Shown here in pieces: positions 48,197 to 60,143 of a stretch of 64,000 nt of DNA. The position numbers and the translations under genes were made by a program. The notes under the pieces are model-generated. The model saw only the letters and a program-made list of their open reading frames with translations, was not told the origin of the DNA and made no database searches. Source of the stretch: Vigna angularis (lineage: Eukaryota > Streptophyta > Magnoliopsida > Fabales > Fabaceae); the NCBI RefSeq assembly GCF_016808095.1, contig NC_068974.1, positions 4,216,001-4,280,000 on the forward strand, given 5' to 3'. The stretch's first letter is position 1, and the number at the start of each line of letters is the position of its first letter.

Positions 48197-49985
48197 GCTG
48201 GCCAAAGAAGAGAGCTCCCAATTGTTAGGTTTTTTCATTCTATTTTGTGTTTTCTTTTGTCGACCATTTTGATATTCCGAATCATTTGCTTATCAATTAA
48301 TTACAATCTGTTCTTGTGTTCTTTATCAATCTGCAATTTTGTTTTGTTTCAAATCTCGTTTTGCAATATCATTTGAATTTCGTTTCAGTGTTGTGCGCAT
48401 TTTCCAGTTTGCAATTCTATTTCCGGTTTCGAATTCATGTTATAGTTTTGTTTTGTGCGTTGAGTTTCATTTTCTGGTTCTGTATGCATTGCCTCTCCTG
48501 TGATGTTTCCAATTTCATTTCGTTGTGTTGAACCCCTCTTGATGATCACTTGAATCTGTTTGGGTTGGTTATTAGCAACATTGCATCGTTTCCATAAGGT
48601 TTCTGAATTGTTATTATGAATCTACTGCATTGACCTTGCTCACATCCAATCTTTTTGTGCAACTTCAATTAGGACACGCGTAGTGATCTAATTGGGGGTT
48701 TAATGTTTGCTTAGTCATTAATCTGTATGGTGCATAATAATCGACTGAATGTGTGTAATTCGATTGCTTAATCCATTTTTAGGAAAACTCAATTAATCTT
48801 CGCTTAGTTGGTTGGTTGGTGTTGGAATAGGGTAAGAGCAACGTTTAATTTATTGTTAATCAAGGATATTGTAATTGAGTTAATGACCAACCTGTCTTTA
48901 ATTAGTGTCTCAATTAGTGTTTTAGTTGTTAATTGCAAATTGAAAACTGTCCACAAACCCCCTCCCCCCTACGTATTTGACTTATTGCTTGAAACAATTG
49001 TTATTCCTTAAGAGACGACCTAGGATTCACTTCCTAGCATATATTGCACTTAATTGCATATTAATTTGATTCGGGTATGGTCTCGATCAAAGAGACAAAA
49101 ATCAAAAGAAGTGTTTACTTGCCTAAACGACACCATGAGCTAAAGTAATACCTCGCCCAACGATGAAGTTTTACTCAACGCTTGATATCTTTAAAAGAAA
49201 AATTTAATTGTCAAATGCTACCTTAACGGAAGGAAATCAAAAAGCACTTTGTTGATTATGAGCAAGCATTAAATGACATTAAATGCTCAAAGTTAAAAAA
49301 AAAAGTGATAAGAGAAAACTTATCTGCTACACGCACAATTTTCTCTACTTTTTGCATGAAGCTATTCTACACGCATCCATAGAGCTTCAGATCAAATATC
49401 AGAAAGTGGATGTTAGAGACCAAAGAGAATATTCATAAAATGTTCTTCACTTGAAGTCATGCCTAAAAGAATGTACTACATACTTCAAGCAAAGTACTGA
49501 AAAAGCATGTCTGCTTTGACAAATTGACTTATCCAACGACTATTGTACACAAAGAAGAAAAAGAACAAGAATTAAGACAAACGCTAAGTCTAGCGGACAT
49601 TTATTCAAGGAGCCTTTAAATAGAAGAGTTTTCGCAAGAGAAACTAAGAGGATAGCCTAGAGAATAAGAAAAACTCATAATGAGATATTTATCCTTAAGA
49701 GAAGAAAAGAAAGAGCTCAAGAAAAAGATCAAATATGAGCGGAAAAAGAGAAGAAGATAAAAGAAAACAAACACTCTTAAACTTCATTGTTATATTGCTT
49801 ACTGATTGTAAAAGAGAGAGAAAAAGAAAAGAGAGAAACACATGTGAGTTTTTATACTGCTTTGTATTGTATTCAAATCCTCTTTGCGAGAGTAATGGTT
49901 TGAACGACTTGTAAGCAATCGTTGATTGCAGTTCTGGAGAAAATTAAAACACTTACAACTGAACTCTTTTGAGTTGAGGAAATTT

Positions 49986-50218
49986 AGGCGCGATAGTCTA
50001 GTACTAAGAGTGGTGCGAATACTCAAGGGATATCTAGGCACGGTAGTCTAGTACCAAGAGTGGTGCGAATACTCAAGAAAATCTAGGTTTGGTAGTCTAA
50101 TACCATGAGTGGTATGAATACTCAAGGGAAATCTAGGCATGGTAGTCTAGTACCAGGAGTGGAGCGTATACTCAGATAAGAAGTGGTGAGAATACTCAGA
50201 TAAGAAGTGGTGAGAATA
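49986..50218. repeat. 50-bp and 24-bp tandem arrays in the SIRE-like LTR
   Basis: 'TAGTCTA' anchors units at 49994, 50044, 50093 and 50143 (about 50 bp each), each with 'GAGTGGTGCGAATACTCAAG'-like text. CTCAGATAAGAAGTGGTGAG then starts 24-bp units at 50171 and 50195. Confidence 0.9.
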
Positions 50219-50300
50219 CTCAGTTGTAATCTTGTGAAGATTATAGTGGAACCCTCTACGGAGGAAACTGGATGTAACTCAATTGGAGTGGACCAGTATA

Positions 50301-51850
50301 AAAATAATTATGCATTTATCTCTTCTTTTACCTAAACGTTTCTCTTATAAAAACCTAGAGTTATGTTTTTATTTCCAAATACAAGAACTCTCCAAGCTAA
50401 ATGATTACTCTTCAACTAAGGAAGTTCTTATAAAACTCTATAATGTGCATTCTGAATAGCACATTAAAAGCAACTATCATTTACAACTTATACTAGGTCG
50501 AGTGTATAAGCTTATATAAAATACATTCAGAGAGAGAGAGCTTCTAGTTGAGTGAAAAAAGGAAAATTGGAGATGGAAGAAAGAGAGAGCTTCTAGTTGA
50601 GTGAAAAATGAAGGCCACAAATCAATAGCAGAGTGGTTGTTTGAGTGCATATACCAAAAGTAAAGAGAACGTGTCTTAATTTTCATTTGTTTTTGAACTT
50701 GTAAATATGTTTTCTTAGTTCCTATTTGTAAAAGGCCTTTCAAACCAAGTGTCTTGGAAGAACCTTTGGTGTTCTTTCATCTCTTGGCCAACCTTTTCGA
50801 ACTCAAAATTAAAATTGAAGTAGATGGTGAGTGTTTCTTGAAGCCAAAGCTACAAGCCTCACATTATGATTTTCACTTTGTTTTTAATTTACATTTTTAG
50901 GAGTGACTTGGCTACAAGAGATTAAATTATAAGCCTTGTTATAAAGTCCGAGTAGGTGTCTAGGTGTCTTTAATTTAATCTTTGTTTGCGTTTAAGTCCA
51001 TATTTTGAATTCAATAGTCATCCTCTTTTGAAAGTGGTAAAGTAAGTAGCCTAAGGCATTTTTGTTAGGTAAGACTTGGTACTTAAGTAGGCTCTAACTC
51101 ACCTCTCTTACTTGGGAATGACTTTCAGTGAAATCTTAAAAGGATAAACTTTGGAAATCAAAAGATGTTAATACATTTATCTTAACATAGAATGAGTAAC
51201 TCTGGGGATGTTATTAACAAAGAGTAACTTGTCACTACAACTGAAAAATGACCTCATGGTTCTTACGACAGTTTATATGACAAATCTTATGTGTGGCAGA
51301 ATGAAACTCATTGACAATGACTATATGGAGCATTAGAGGCCACCATAATGCATAACTTGCTAGAGTATGATATTAATATGTATCTGATTAATTGAGTCTT
51401 ATATGAGTCATTGTTTGTGTTAAGATAATTTTTATTAATAATTTGTGTGATTGACTAAGTACATGATGTTAAATTTATCCTTTCTCTGTGTTATTGTCTC
51501 GTCTTGTTTTCTTTGTTTGTAATTATTACCTTAATTAGTGTGAATAGATGAGGATGTAACAATTGAACCAATTAAAGAAAAGGAAGATGAAACATTCTAG
51601 TTTATAACTTGGTTTATTTTATACATGACATTTTGGAAGACTTCAATACCTGTTCCAAATATAATTTCTATTAATGGTTTAAAACTCTTTTGTCTATGCT
51701 TATAATGTTATGATTATTTGTTGGATAAATTTATATTTATTTTTCTAGATGTTGAGTGATATGTTTTTGAATATTAATAATGTGATGTTTTATTTTAGTA
51801 GTATTAATTAATATAAAAAAGAATGTATAACATATGTAGAGTGCTATATA
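50301..51850. other. Intergenic, no gene recognised
   Basis: 'GAGAGAGCTTCTAGTTGAGTG' occurs twice (about 50530 and 50585). Otherwise nothing was recognised. Confidence 0.45.
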
Positions 51851-51852
51851 TA

Positions 51853-53560
51853 TCTATACCTATATAAAAAGATAATTCTCTTTTTGGTATCACGTTTATT
51901 TACCAAATTTATCCTTTAAAGAAAAATTAGTTTAAATTAAAATAATTATTTTATCAATTATATCTTTAAGTATGGTTTCAAATTTAATTATTTTTTTTTC
52001 AATTTGATATTTTTTTTAAACTTAACATTTTTTAATTAAAATAGGCTTAAATATTAATTTAATCTTTATATTATTTTTTTAAGTTTATTCAATTTACTTC
52101 TAATTTTTTCGATCAAATTATAATTTTTGACGATATCTATGAATTTAGTTAGCTTTTGTAAACAACTTTAAGTAGTTAACAACACAATATTTTTATTAGT
52201 CTATACCTATATATCTTTACCTATATATGAAGAACATTCTTCTTTTTATTGTCCATATTTATTTTTCCATTTCAACCTTTAAATACAATTTATTTTAAAT
52301 TAAAATAATTATTTTATTAATTATATAGATTATTTCAATTTTAATATTTTTTTTGTTTTCATCACTTTTTTAAACAATATATTTTATTTAAAATATGTTC
52401 AAATACTAATTTAGTCCTTTATATTTTTTTAATTTTTTTAATTTATTTTTTTAATCAACTTTTAATTTTTGTTAATTTTATAATTTAATTTTTTTAACTA
52501 CATTTAAAAAATTAATAACACAATGTACAAGGTGGCAAATTAGTCGGACATGGCCATTTTATATGACATGACCTGTGCGAGTTAATCTGACATGGCCCAT
52601 GACCCGTTTTATGTAATATCTAAGGTTAATTTTTGTTTTTAAATGGCAATCATGCAAAATCATCCCAAATCTTCCTGAATTTAAAGGCTACGATTTTCTT
52701 GTTGATTTGGACAATTCCAACGAATTCGTGTAACATTAATGTTGTTGCTGAAGTTATAGATTCCGCACTGATGGTTCTAGATTTCATAAATCCGAATTTT
52801 GAAAACGCAGATCCAGCCTTTTCCAATTTCATAAAACCTCACCTCCAAACCTTTATTGGCATCATTTTTGTTATTTTTTACTGTACACATTTTATTTCCA
52901 ATTTTATCTTTTTAAGTATTTTTTTAAACTGAAAACAATTATGATGTACACATTTTATTTCCAATTTTTCTCCTTAAGTATTTTTTTAATAAAAAATAAT
53001 TATTTTACCAATTTTATCCTTTACATGTCTTTCTTTTTTAAATTTAACTATTTTTTTCGATTTGACCAGTTTTTTCTAAAATTTAACTATTCTTTTAAAT
53101 TATCTACAACAAAATTATTTAATTTTATTTTTAAAATTATAATAATATAATTTTATAATTTTTTGTTATCTTTAAAAAAGAACTTATGTATTTTCATTGG
53201 TCATCATTATATAAAGAAGATTATTTTTTATGTATATTTTTCTTTTCAATTTTACAATCTAAGTGACATTTTATTAAACTGAAATAATTACCTCACCAAT
53301 TTAATCTTTTAAATGATCGTCTTTTTTATTCAACATGTTTTTATTTGATTATTTTCAAAATTTAACAATCTTTTAAACTAAACTAACCTCTATAATAAAA
53401 ATTTTATCTTCAAAATAAATAAAAACTATTTATAGTAAAATTATTTATATTTATTTTTATAATTATGATGAATAATTGTTTTATAAAATAAATATGCATA
53501 TGTTTCTACTAATTTATATTAATGAGTATCCATAGTTTTAATTTATGTTGGATTTGTGGT
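51853..53560. repeat. AT-rich repeat family, Helitron-like starts
   Basis: TCTATACCTATAT starts at 51853 and again at 52200. Each is followed by 'TAATTCTCTTTTTGG' / 'CATTCTTCTTTTTATTG' text and a common 'TTAAATTAAAATAATTATTT' stretch. Looser copies of the later part lie at 52870-53010 and 53210-53320. TC-starting AT-rich ends of this style occur in plant Helitrons, but no CTRR hairpin end was confirmed. The frames at 52633-53150 are low-complexity. Confidence 0.4.
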
Positions 53561-53610
53561 TAAAAAATAGATGGACCACGATTAAACTAACAGTTATTTT
53601 AATGATGGAC

Positions 53611-53612
<2 letters not shown>

Positions 53613-53674
<62 letters not shown>
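53613..53674. repeat. (AT)n microsatellite
   Basis: AT tract of about 62 bp. Confidence 0.98.
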
Positions 53675-53679
<5 letters not shown>

Positions 53680-53744
53680 GGGTTAAATTGAAGGTAATTC
53701 GTTTTATTATTGTTTTAAGTGAATTTGAGTTAGGTTAATTTATA

Positions 53745-53922
53745 TGGTAATGATACTTTGACAATAATTTTTTAACAACATCTACGTGTCATTCTGTGAT
53801 TGGTCAAAAATTACTCCACAATCAATAATAATATTCATAAACACCAACATGGACCAATCACAGAATCACACGTAGATGGTGTTAAAATGTTGTCAAAAAA
53901 ATGGTGTCAAAGTATATTATCC
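53745..53922. mobile_element. Mutator-type MITE with 9-bp TSD
   Basis: A 178-bp element is almost entirely two inverted arms: TACTTTGACA… on the left and …TGTCAAAGTA on the right. The arms share the inner words CATCTACGTGT and TCTGTGATTGGTC, with an 11-base gap in the left arm. The flank TAATTTATA is repeated perfectly at 53736-53744 and 53923-53931. The duplication size points to the Mutator superfamily. Confidence 0.85.
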
Positions 53923-54071
53923 TAATTTATAATGCACTACCAATCATTCTTTTTATTATAAATATTTATTATTTTTAATTATGTAGTGTACATATCTTTT
54001 TTTCAAAATTAGAATGTTGTATAACACTATTTGAATACTTTTAATACTTAATCTGTTTGTTTATCTAAATA

Positions 54072-55489
54072 GGCTTAAATATGTTTTTAGTACCTCAATT
54101 ATTAAGCGACTTTAGTTTTAGTCCCTTTTTTAAACTTTAGTACACTTTGATCCTTGTTTTTAAGGAAACTATAATTTTTCGTCCTCCAAAACTAATACCG
54201 TTAAAAATAGGCTGAGTTGGCTAACGGTGTGCCACATCATTTTTTCTTTGGCAAACAGTGTGAGGAGGTGAACGCCTGGTACGCCGGCGAGGACCCCACT
54301 GCACCCAGCCTCTCCCTATAGTGCACAATCTTCCTTTTCTTCTCCATCTTTATATCTCTTGTTAATAATCCTTCTCTCAAAAAGTCAATTCAGGAGCACA
54401 TGCATACAAATGATTTCTTCTTTTTTGTGTCTACTCCAGCAGAAAATCACTGTGGTACAACAAGATAAGCCAATCGGATATAAAAACTCTCTTCTCATCA
54501 CGTAACAAACACACAAAAATTGCACGTGTAATTAAGCAGAACTCGTAAAAGGTTTCTTTCTAATATCATATAAGAACTTAAAAAGATGAGAACTTAAAAA
54601 GATGAGAACTTTATTAAGAATATCAGAAAATATGAGAACTTTATTCAGAATATCAGAAAATAAAAAGACATGATTCATGAACCTTGGCTTTGAGGAGTGG
54701 CGGCTTTCAATGTTGATAATCTAGGAAGGATGCAGAAACAAAAAAAAAGGTAGATCTCAAGCAATATATTTTCTCTTTTTAATATAAGAATTTCTCATAA
54801 ATAAAACTAAATTCTGCCTAAAACATTAGAATCCCCACTTCCAGATTTTTCATCCAATCTTGAATCATAGCATCGTAAACTGTTGAACTGCATGAAACAT
54901 TTACTTTCTTCTTTAATCATGAAACATTTACTTCCAAATTTGACATCCAATCTTGAATCATAGACAATAATTCTCTTTCGTTTAGGTTCAACTGTGAAAT
55001 TGAAATTGAAATTGATGATTGCGATGAGAAGGAAGATGCCGCATGATGTGGAGGTTTTTAAAAATTGGGGATTTTGGTGTTCTTGGGTTCTGATATAGGT
55101 CTCTCTGGTGGTGGAGGAAGATGAACTGATGCACGATGAAGGTTTCTGGACTTCGATTTGGCTTCGCGATGGTGGTTTGAGTTTGCAGGTTTTCTTCGCC
55201 ATGGCAGCGCGAAGGTCCTGCGGTGGCGAAGATGAAAATGATGATGGTGGAAGGTGGTGGCACAAACGCTGATATCAAACGTGGCACAAACGTGGTACAT
55301 AATGAGCAAGTAAGTTAACATCATACGTCGTACACCGTTAACCACGTCAAATTAAATTTAACGTCGTTGGTTTTCGAGGACTAAAAATTAGAGTTTCTTA
55401 AAGTCAAGGATCAAAGTGTACAAAAATTTGAAAGAAGGACGAAATCTAAAATCGCATGATAGTTGATGGACTAAAAATATATTTAACCC
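54072..55489. mobile_element. Non-autonomous Mutator-like element with long TIRs and 9-bp TSD
   Basis: The ends GGCTTAAATATGTTTTTAG and, inverted, GGGTTAAATATATTTTTAG begin inverted repeats that can be followed for about 165 bp, with shared words such as GTACACTTTGATCCTTG. ATCTAAATA is duplicated perfectly at 54063-54071 and 55490-55498. The interior carries a minus-strand frame (54807-55265, 152 codons) without a transposase motif and an internal duplication around 'CATCCAATCTTGAATCATAG'. A target-like empty site exists at 55799-55807. Confidence 0.9.
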
Positions 55490-55498
55490 ATCTAAATA

Positions 55499-56063
55499 TA
55501 TAAGTTATTAATTTATTATGTTGTTATAAAGAGGTTAATTAAGTGAATTTGCTGAATAAAAATATAAAACAAGTTGGAAGAATTAAATGACTCAACCTAC
55601 AAATCTATGGTAGGCCTAATTATAATCTTTCAATTAAAAAAAATAGAATCAAGTTAAATTTACTTACTTTTAGTTTAGCATGTAATAATAAGTCACCTGA
55701 ACTAGATTTACTCGCTTTAACAATTACAATAGCTAGATTCAAAATTAAAACGTTGTATAACACTATTTGAAAACTTTGAATACATAATTTATTTATTTAT
55801 CTAAATATATAAGTTATTAATTTATTATCTTGCCATAAAAAGGTGAATTAAATGAATTTATTGAAAACGAAAATATGAAACATTTTGGGAGAATTAAATG
55901 AGCCAATCCACAAATCTATAATAGGTCGAGTTATAAATTTTTTATTAAGAAAAAAAGAAGTTACATTAAGTTCACTTTTAACTCAATATGTAATAAGCCG
56001 TGCACGCTAGATTTATTTACTTTAACTAGATTTATTTACTTTAACTAGATTTATTTACTTTAA
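55499..56063. repeat. Paralogous duplication and 19-bp array
   Basis: The DNA surrounding the Mutator-like element (54008-54071 plus 55499 onward) is repeated at about 55750-55960, sharing 'GTTGTATAACACTATTTGAA', 'TTTATCTAAATA' and 'TATAAGTTATTAATTTATTA'. A 19-bp unit CTAGATTTATTTACTTTAA repeats at 56007, 56026 and 56045. Confidence 0.85.
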
Positions 56064-56099
56064 CACTCTTGTTCATATATGTGAAGAAAAAAAACCTAA

Positions 56100-56690
56100 A
56101 TTATCTATGAATTAGAAACATTTTAAATTGCATAATTTGGAAATCTATTCTACATTATACAATCTTGAACTAAAAAATGTATTTAAAATTGTACAATGTA
56201 GAAATGCAGTAGAAATTGTAAAATTTGAAATACATTTATAGATTTCAAAATGTATTCAATGCTACATAATGCAAAATACATTCAAAATTATATAATCCAA
56301 TATATGTTTTTAAGTTATGTAATATGAAGATCCATTCGTAAAATTTGGGATAGATTGTCATACCATAAAATTCATAAATGGATTTCAAACTACATAACTT
56401 AAAAATGCATTGAATATTTCCTAATTCATAAATGTAATATGAATTATGTAATCAATAAATACATTCTAGGTTATATAATTTAAAAATTAAAAACACATTC
56501 TAACTTATATAATCTAAGAATGTATTCCAAATTACATAATCTAAAATATATTTTTAAATTACGCAATCTAAAAATTATGTAATCTATAATACAATTTTGA
56601 ATTATAAAATTCAAAATTCCGCTTAATTTAGAATTTTAAATCTATAACATGTTTTCAAATTCTACAATTTGAAAATCTAAAGCTTGAACA
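56100..56690. repeat. Degenerate AT-rich minisatellite upstream of LDL2
   Basis: Variants of 'TTATATAATCTAAGAATGTATTCCAAATTA' words recur about every 30-45 bp on both strands. It ends about 0.55 kb before the LDL2 start codon. Confidence 0.6.
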
Positions 56691-57257
56691 TTTTATACCT
56701 TTCCAGCACTTTGATGGAGTGAAATCAGAAAACATAGGGTACAAAAAGGAATTGTCTTTAGCATTGTGGTAAAGTAGCCCAATAGGCCCAATACAAAAAT
56801 GATATATATTTTATCCATTTTAACAAGCAGTTATATCATTTCTGTGCCCTTTGCAACAGTTCCCTTCCCACCGTTGCAGGTCGTGACTCCATAGGAGAGC
56901 TTTTACGCCTTATCACTGTATGTGCCTTTCCTATCTTTTTCTTCCCTTTTATGTTCTTGGTTTCGTTATGTTTCTCAGGGGTTTCAAACACTTACGTTGT
57001 GATGTAGAACTTTTCCTTTTTGCTGTGCAGAAGAATGATGTAAAACTGTTATAAATGTTCTTCCAGCAAAAGAAGAAAATAAATAATTTTGATAGGATTG
57101 TTTTGTTTAACGTTGATTGGTATTGGTGAATGGTTCCCTTTTGCTCAAATCTAGCGTAGGTTGCCGTGCCATGCAGTTGTGAAAACAGTTGAAATAAAGG
57201 GTAGGCACGTTATCGAGTTCGGGTTTCTTGTGTTTTTAGTGAACTCCTGTTATAATA

Positions 57258-58791
57258 ATGGAAACCCCGTCTTCGAATGGATCGGTTTCGAAGCGTTCAC
57301 TGAGGAGGAAAGTGAATTTGAGAAACTATGATGAGGATCTGATGGATGAGTTGTTTGAGAAGCAGTTGGGGGGCGGTTTGAAGAAGAGGAGTAGGACCAA
57401 AGAGGATTTGGAGAAGGAGACTGAGACTGAGGCTATGATTGCGATGTCGCTTGGTTTCCCAATTGATGCTTTGCTCGATGAGGAGGTTAGGGCTGGGGTT
57501 GTGAGGCAGTTGGGTGGGAAGGAGCAGAATGATTACATAGTCATAAGGAATCATATATTGGCTTTGTGGAGGAGGGGGAATGTGAGGTTGTGGTTGAGTA
57601 AAGGGATGATTAGAGAAACTGTGAGTAATGAGTATGAGCATTTGATTAATTCTGCTTATGACTTCCTTTTGTACAATGGCTACATAAATTTTGGGGTTTC
57701 ACCAGCATTTACTTCTCAATTGTCTGAGTCAAATGAGGGAACTGCTATTGTTATTGGTGCTGGCCTGGCAGGGTTGGCAGCTGCGAGGCAGCTGTTGTTG
57801 TTTGGTTACAAGGTTGTGGTTTTGGAAGGTAGAAGTCGGCCTGGTGGGCGAGTTTATACTCAGAAGGTAGGGCGTGATGGGAAATTTTCTGCCATTGATC
57901 TTGGTGGGAGTATTATCACTGGCATTCATGCTAACCCTTTGGGGGTTCTGGCTAGACAACTTTCTATACCACTTCATAAAGTCAGAGATAATTGCCCTTT
58001 ATATAAGCCAAATGGGGCACCGGTTGATACAGAAATGGATGCAAGGGTTGAATATGTATTTAATAGGTTGCTTGACAAGGTTATGGAGCTGAGACAAATT
58101 ATGGGTGGGTTCGCAAGTGATACTTCACTTGGTTCAGTCTTGGAGACGCTCAGGCAGTTGTATAGTGTGACCAAAAGTACTGATGAGAGGCAGTTGCTTG
58201 ATTGGCATCTTGCAAATTTGGAATATGCAAATGCTGGGTGCCTTTCAAATCTTTCGGCTGCCTATTGGGATCAGGATGATCCTTATGAAATGAGTGGTGA
58301 TCACTGCTTTCTTGCTGGAGGGAATACGAGGTTGATAAAAGCTCTATGTGAAGGGGTTCCTATTTTCTATGGAAAGACGGTCAATACTATAAGATATGGA
58401 GATGAGGGTGTTGAGGTCATTGCTGGGGACCAAGTCTTTCAAGCAGATATTGCCTTATGTACTGTGCCCCTTGGAGTTCTGAAAAAGAAGGCCATCAATT
58501 TTGAACCTGAATTACCTGCAAGGAAACTGGCAGCAATTGAGAGGATGGGGTTTGGGCTGCTGAACAAAGTTGCTATGGTTTTTCCTTATGTATTTTGGGG
58601 GGAAGATCAAGACACATTTGGATGTCTCAACGAATATAGTCATCAACGTGGGGAGTTTTTCCTATTTTACTGTTACCACACGGTTTCTGGAGGCCCAGCA
58701 CTTGTTGCGCTGGTAGCTGGGGAAGCGGCACAAGTCTTTGAATCCACAAATCCTTCCATTTTGCTCCATCGTGTGTTGAGTGTTTTAAAAG
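57258..58791 (+). CDS. LDL2: LSD1-like histone demethylase, LDL2 type, first coding exon
   Basis: The exon encodes the first 511 residues of a plant lysine-specific demethylase 1 homologue, a nuclear FAD-dependent amine oxidase that removes methyl groups from histone H3 lysine 4. A SWIRM domain spans about residues 57-147. The dinucleotide-binding motif GAGLAG is at 167-172, FAD-ribose Glu at 190 and RPGGRVYT follows. NLSAAYWDQDDPYEM and the catalytic-site Lys437 in GFGLLNKV are intact. The N-terminus (RRKVNLRNYDEDLMDEL) and 'EQNDYIVIRNHI' fit LDL2 better than LDL1 or FLD, by recall of the Arabidopsis proteins. The frame crosses a GT donor at 58792 after 'RVLSVLK' and stops 26 bases later, so an intron starts there. 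The last 230 or so residues, including the C-terminal FAD segment, are not in the window. A 5' UTR intron, 56918-57030, is possible. Confidence 0.93.
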
Positions 58792-59805
58792 GTATCATAT
58801 CTATTTTATCAATGTGAATGAAAAATTGAATGCCTGTGTTATTATTGTATTTATTTATCCAATTAGGGTGATGTTTTGTAGGCATATTTGAATTGGGTGA
58901 ACTTAACATATACGTTCTGTCTTAAAAATATAGTAAAACTGAAAATAAGCTTAAAAGGGTGATATAACATGGTTCTATTTAAAAGATGGAACTATGTAAA
59001 ATAGGACAGAATAGGTTCATTAAATATTGTTTTAATTATAAAAACAGTGTTGTTAAATAGCCTTAATAACAATTGCGTTACTGAATTGCTTGGATATGCA
59101 ATAGCGGCCACTATAATTTTGTGGTTGTGGTCTGCATTCTTCATTTGCCAGTTATCTCTAACTAGTATCTGACAAATTAAACTGATTTAATATGTCAATT
59201 TGTTATGCAATTTATTTTTATTTTGCATGCCACTTTTTTATGCATATATAATTGATATATATCATATACTTCAGTTACTTTGCAACTTGCTGTTTGCCTT
59301 TGGCAAGACTTGTGCCATTTGGAATTGAAAAAACTCATTCACTGCAATTTTTGCCACAAATTCATCTTCTCTTCATGTAACACCTTCTGTTCACTCAGCA
59401 CCATGAAACTTTCTTTGTTTTGGTTGTTTGGCTGCCTCAACCTCTATAAGACATCCTTGATGATTTCACCTATTTGTCCCTATCAACCGTTGAGTCTTTG
59501 TTTATTGCAACTTACTTGCATATCCCCTTGCATCATAATACTATTGAAGATGTTATTTAGTTATTTTGGAAATTCATGAAATATTGTTCTTTTGGATTGC
59601 ATTCATTTAAAATTGAATCTTTCCTTTGGGCTTTAATTTGGATATTTTTTTTTATCTTTATATAATGGTACCAAATAAATAGATTGAGATTTAGTAATCC
59701 TACAAAATAAAATTGCTTAAATTGTAAGGGTATTACATGCATTATTTAATTATATTCTCTTACTTTATGGTAAGTTGTACTTTTATATTCATGGGATCCT
59801 ACACT
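58792..59805 (+). other. Start of the LDL2 intron
   Basis: The donor GTATCA is at 58792. No sequence encoding the expected continuation (IYGPKG…-like, FAD-binding C-terminus) was found before the transposon block, so the intron most likely continues past the window end, at least 5.2 kb. A frame at 59280-59579 has no familiar motif. Confidence 0.6.
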
Positions 59806-59955
59806 AGTAAAAAAAAAGGATTTTAACTCGCGTATTTGACACCGATTTAGTTGTAACCGAAGCAAAAAATGGTATGGTGACATTTTTGTAATTATCCCAA
59901 ACATATATGCCTCAGTTCAAAAAGAATAGATGCCTAAAACTGATGCGGTGACAGT
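59806..59955. repeat. CACTA-like end fragment
   Basis: CACTAGTAAAAAAAAAGGA and then 'CACCGATTTAGTTGTAACCG' and 'TGCCTCAGTTC' phrases recall the block at 7330-7512. The Copia LTR starts at 59956, so the retrotransposon appears to have inserted into it. Confidence 0.5.
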
Positions 59956-60140
59956 TGTTAGGATATTTATTTTATTTATCATGATTATATTGTGTCTAGG
60001 GTTACCCTATTTATCATGATTATATTGTGTCTAGGGTTACCCTAATTATCATGTACTCTTGTATCAATTTATTTTATAAATAGAAGATTATGAGAGGGAT
60101 CAATCAAGCCCTCTAGAATTATTTTATAGTTTAATTCTCA
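59956..60140 (+). repeat. Copia 5' LTR
   Basis: This 185-bp LTR starts TGTTAGGATATT and ends TTAATTCTCA. A 35-bp segment (59974-60008) is repeated without change at 60009-60043. TATAAATAGAAG lies at 60075. Confidence 0.85.
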
Positions 60141-60143
60141 AGT

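Larger units (their letters stand above)
46415..49089 (+). mobile_element. Gypsy solo LTR with perfect TSD, itself split by another LTR
   Basis: It starts TGATGAATCAATATTTTC and ends GGTATGGTCTCGATCA. AAGAG is duplicated perfectly at 46410-46414 and 49090-49094. With the nested LTR (46842-48196) and its duplicated target removed, it is about 1.3 kb and matches the Gypsy LTR at 2529-3780 at both ends and in order. No primer site follows, so it is a solo LTR of the same family, in plus orientation. Confidence 0.9.
45943..50300 (+). repeat. SIRE-like Copia LTR interrupted by a nested solo LTR
   Basis: The purine tract 'AAAAAAGGGAGAGAT' (45944-45959) precedes TGTTAAGAGAAAATCG at 45960, as at a 3' LTR start. 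After the nested insertion (46415-49089) the LTR-like text continues with a TATA-like CTTTAAATAGAAG (49614), 'AACTTCATTGTTATATTGCT', 'GCGAGAGTAATGG' and a 50-bp array. It ends near 'TGGAGTGGACCAGTATAA' (50284). It parallels the LTR copies at 16.1-18.2 kb. The exact 3' end is not established. Confidence 0.5.

Noticed and set aside
54807..55265. 152-residue minus-strand gene
   Set aside because: It lies wholly inside a non-autonomous Mutator-like element and shows no domain.
58861..58920. Second LDL2 exon right after TTTTGTAG
   Set aside because: The text after that AG does not encode the expected continuation and soon hits stops.
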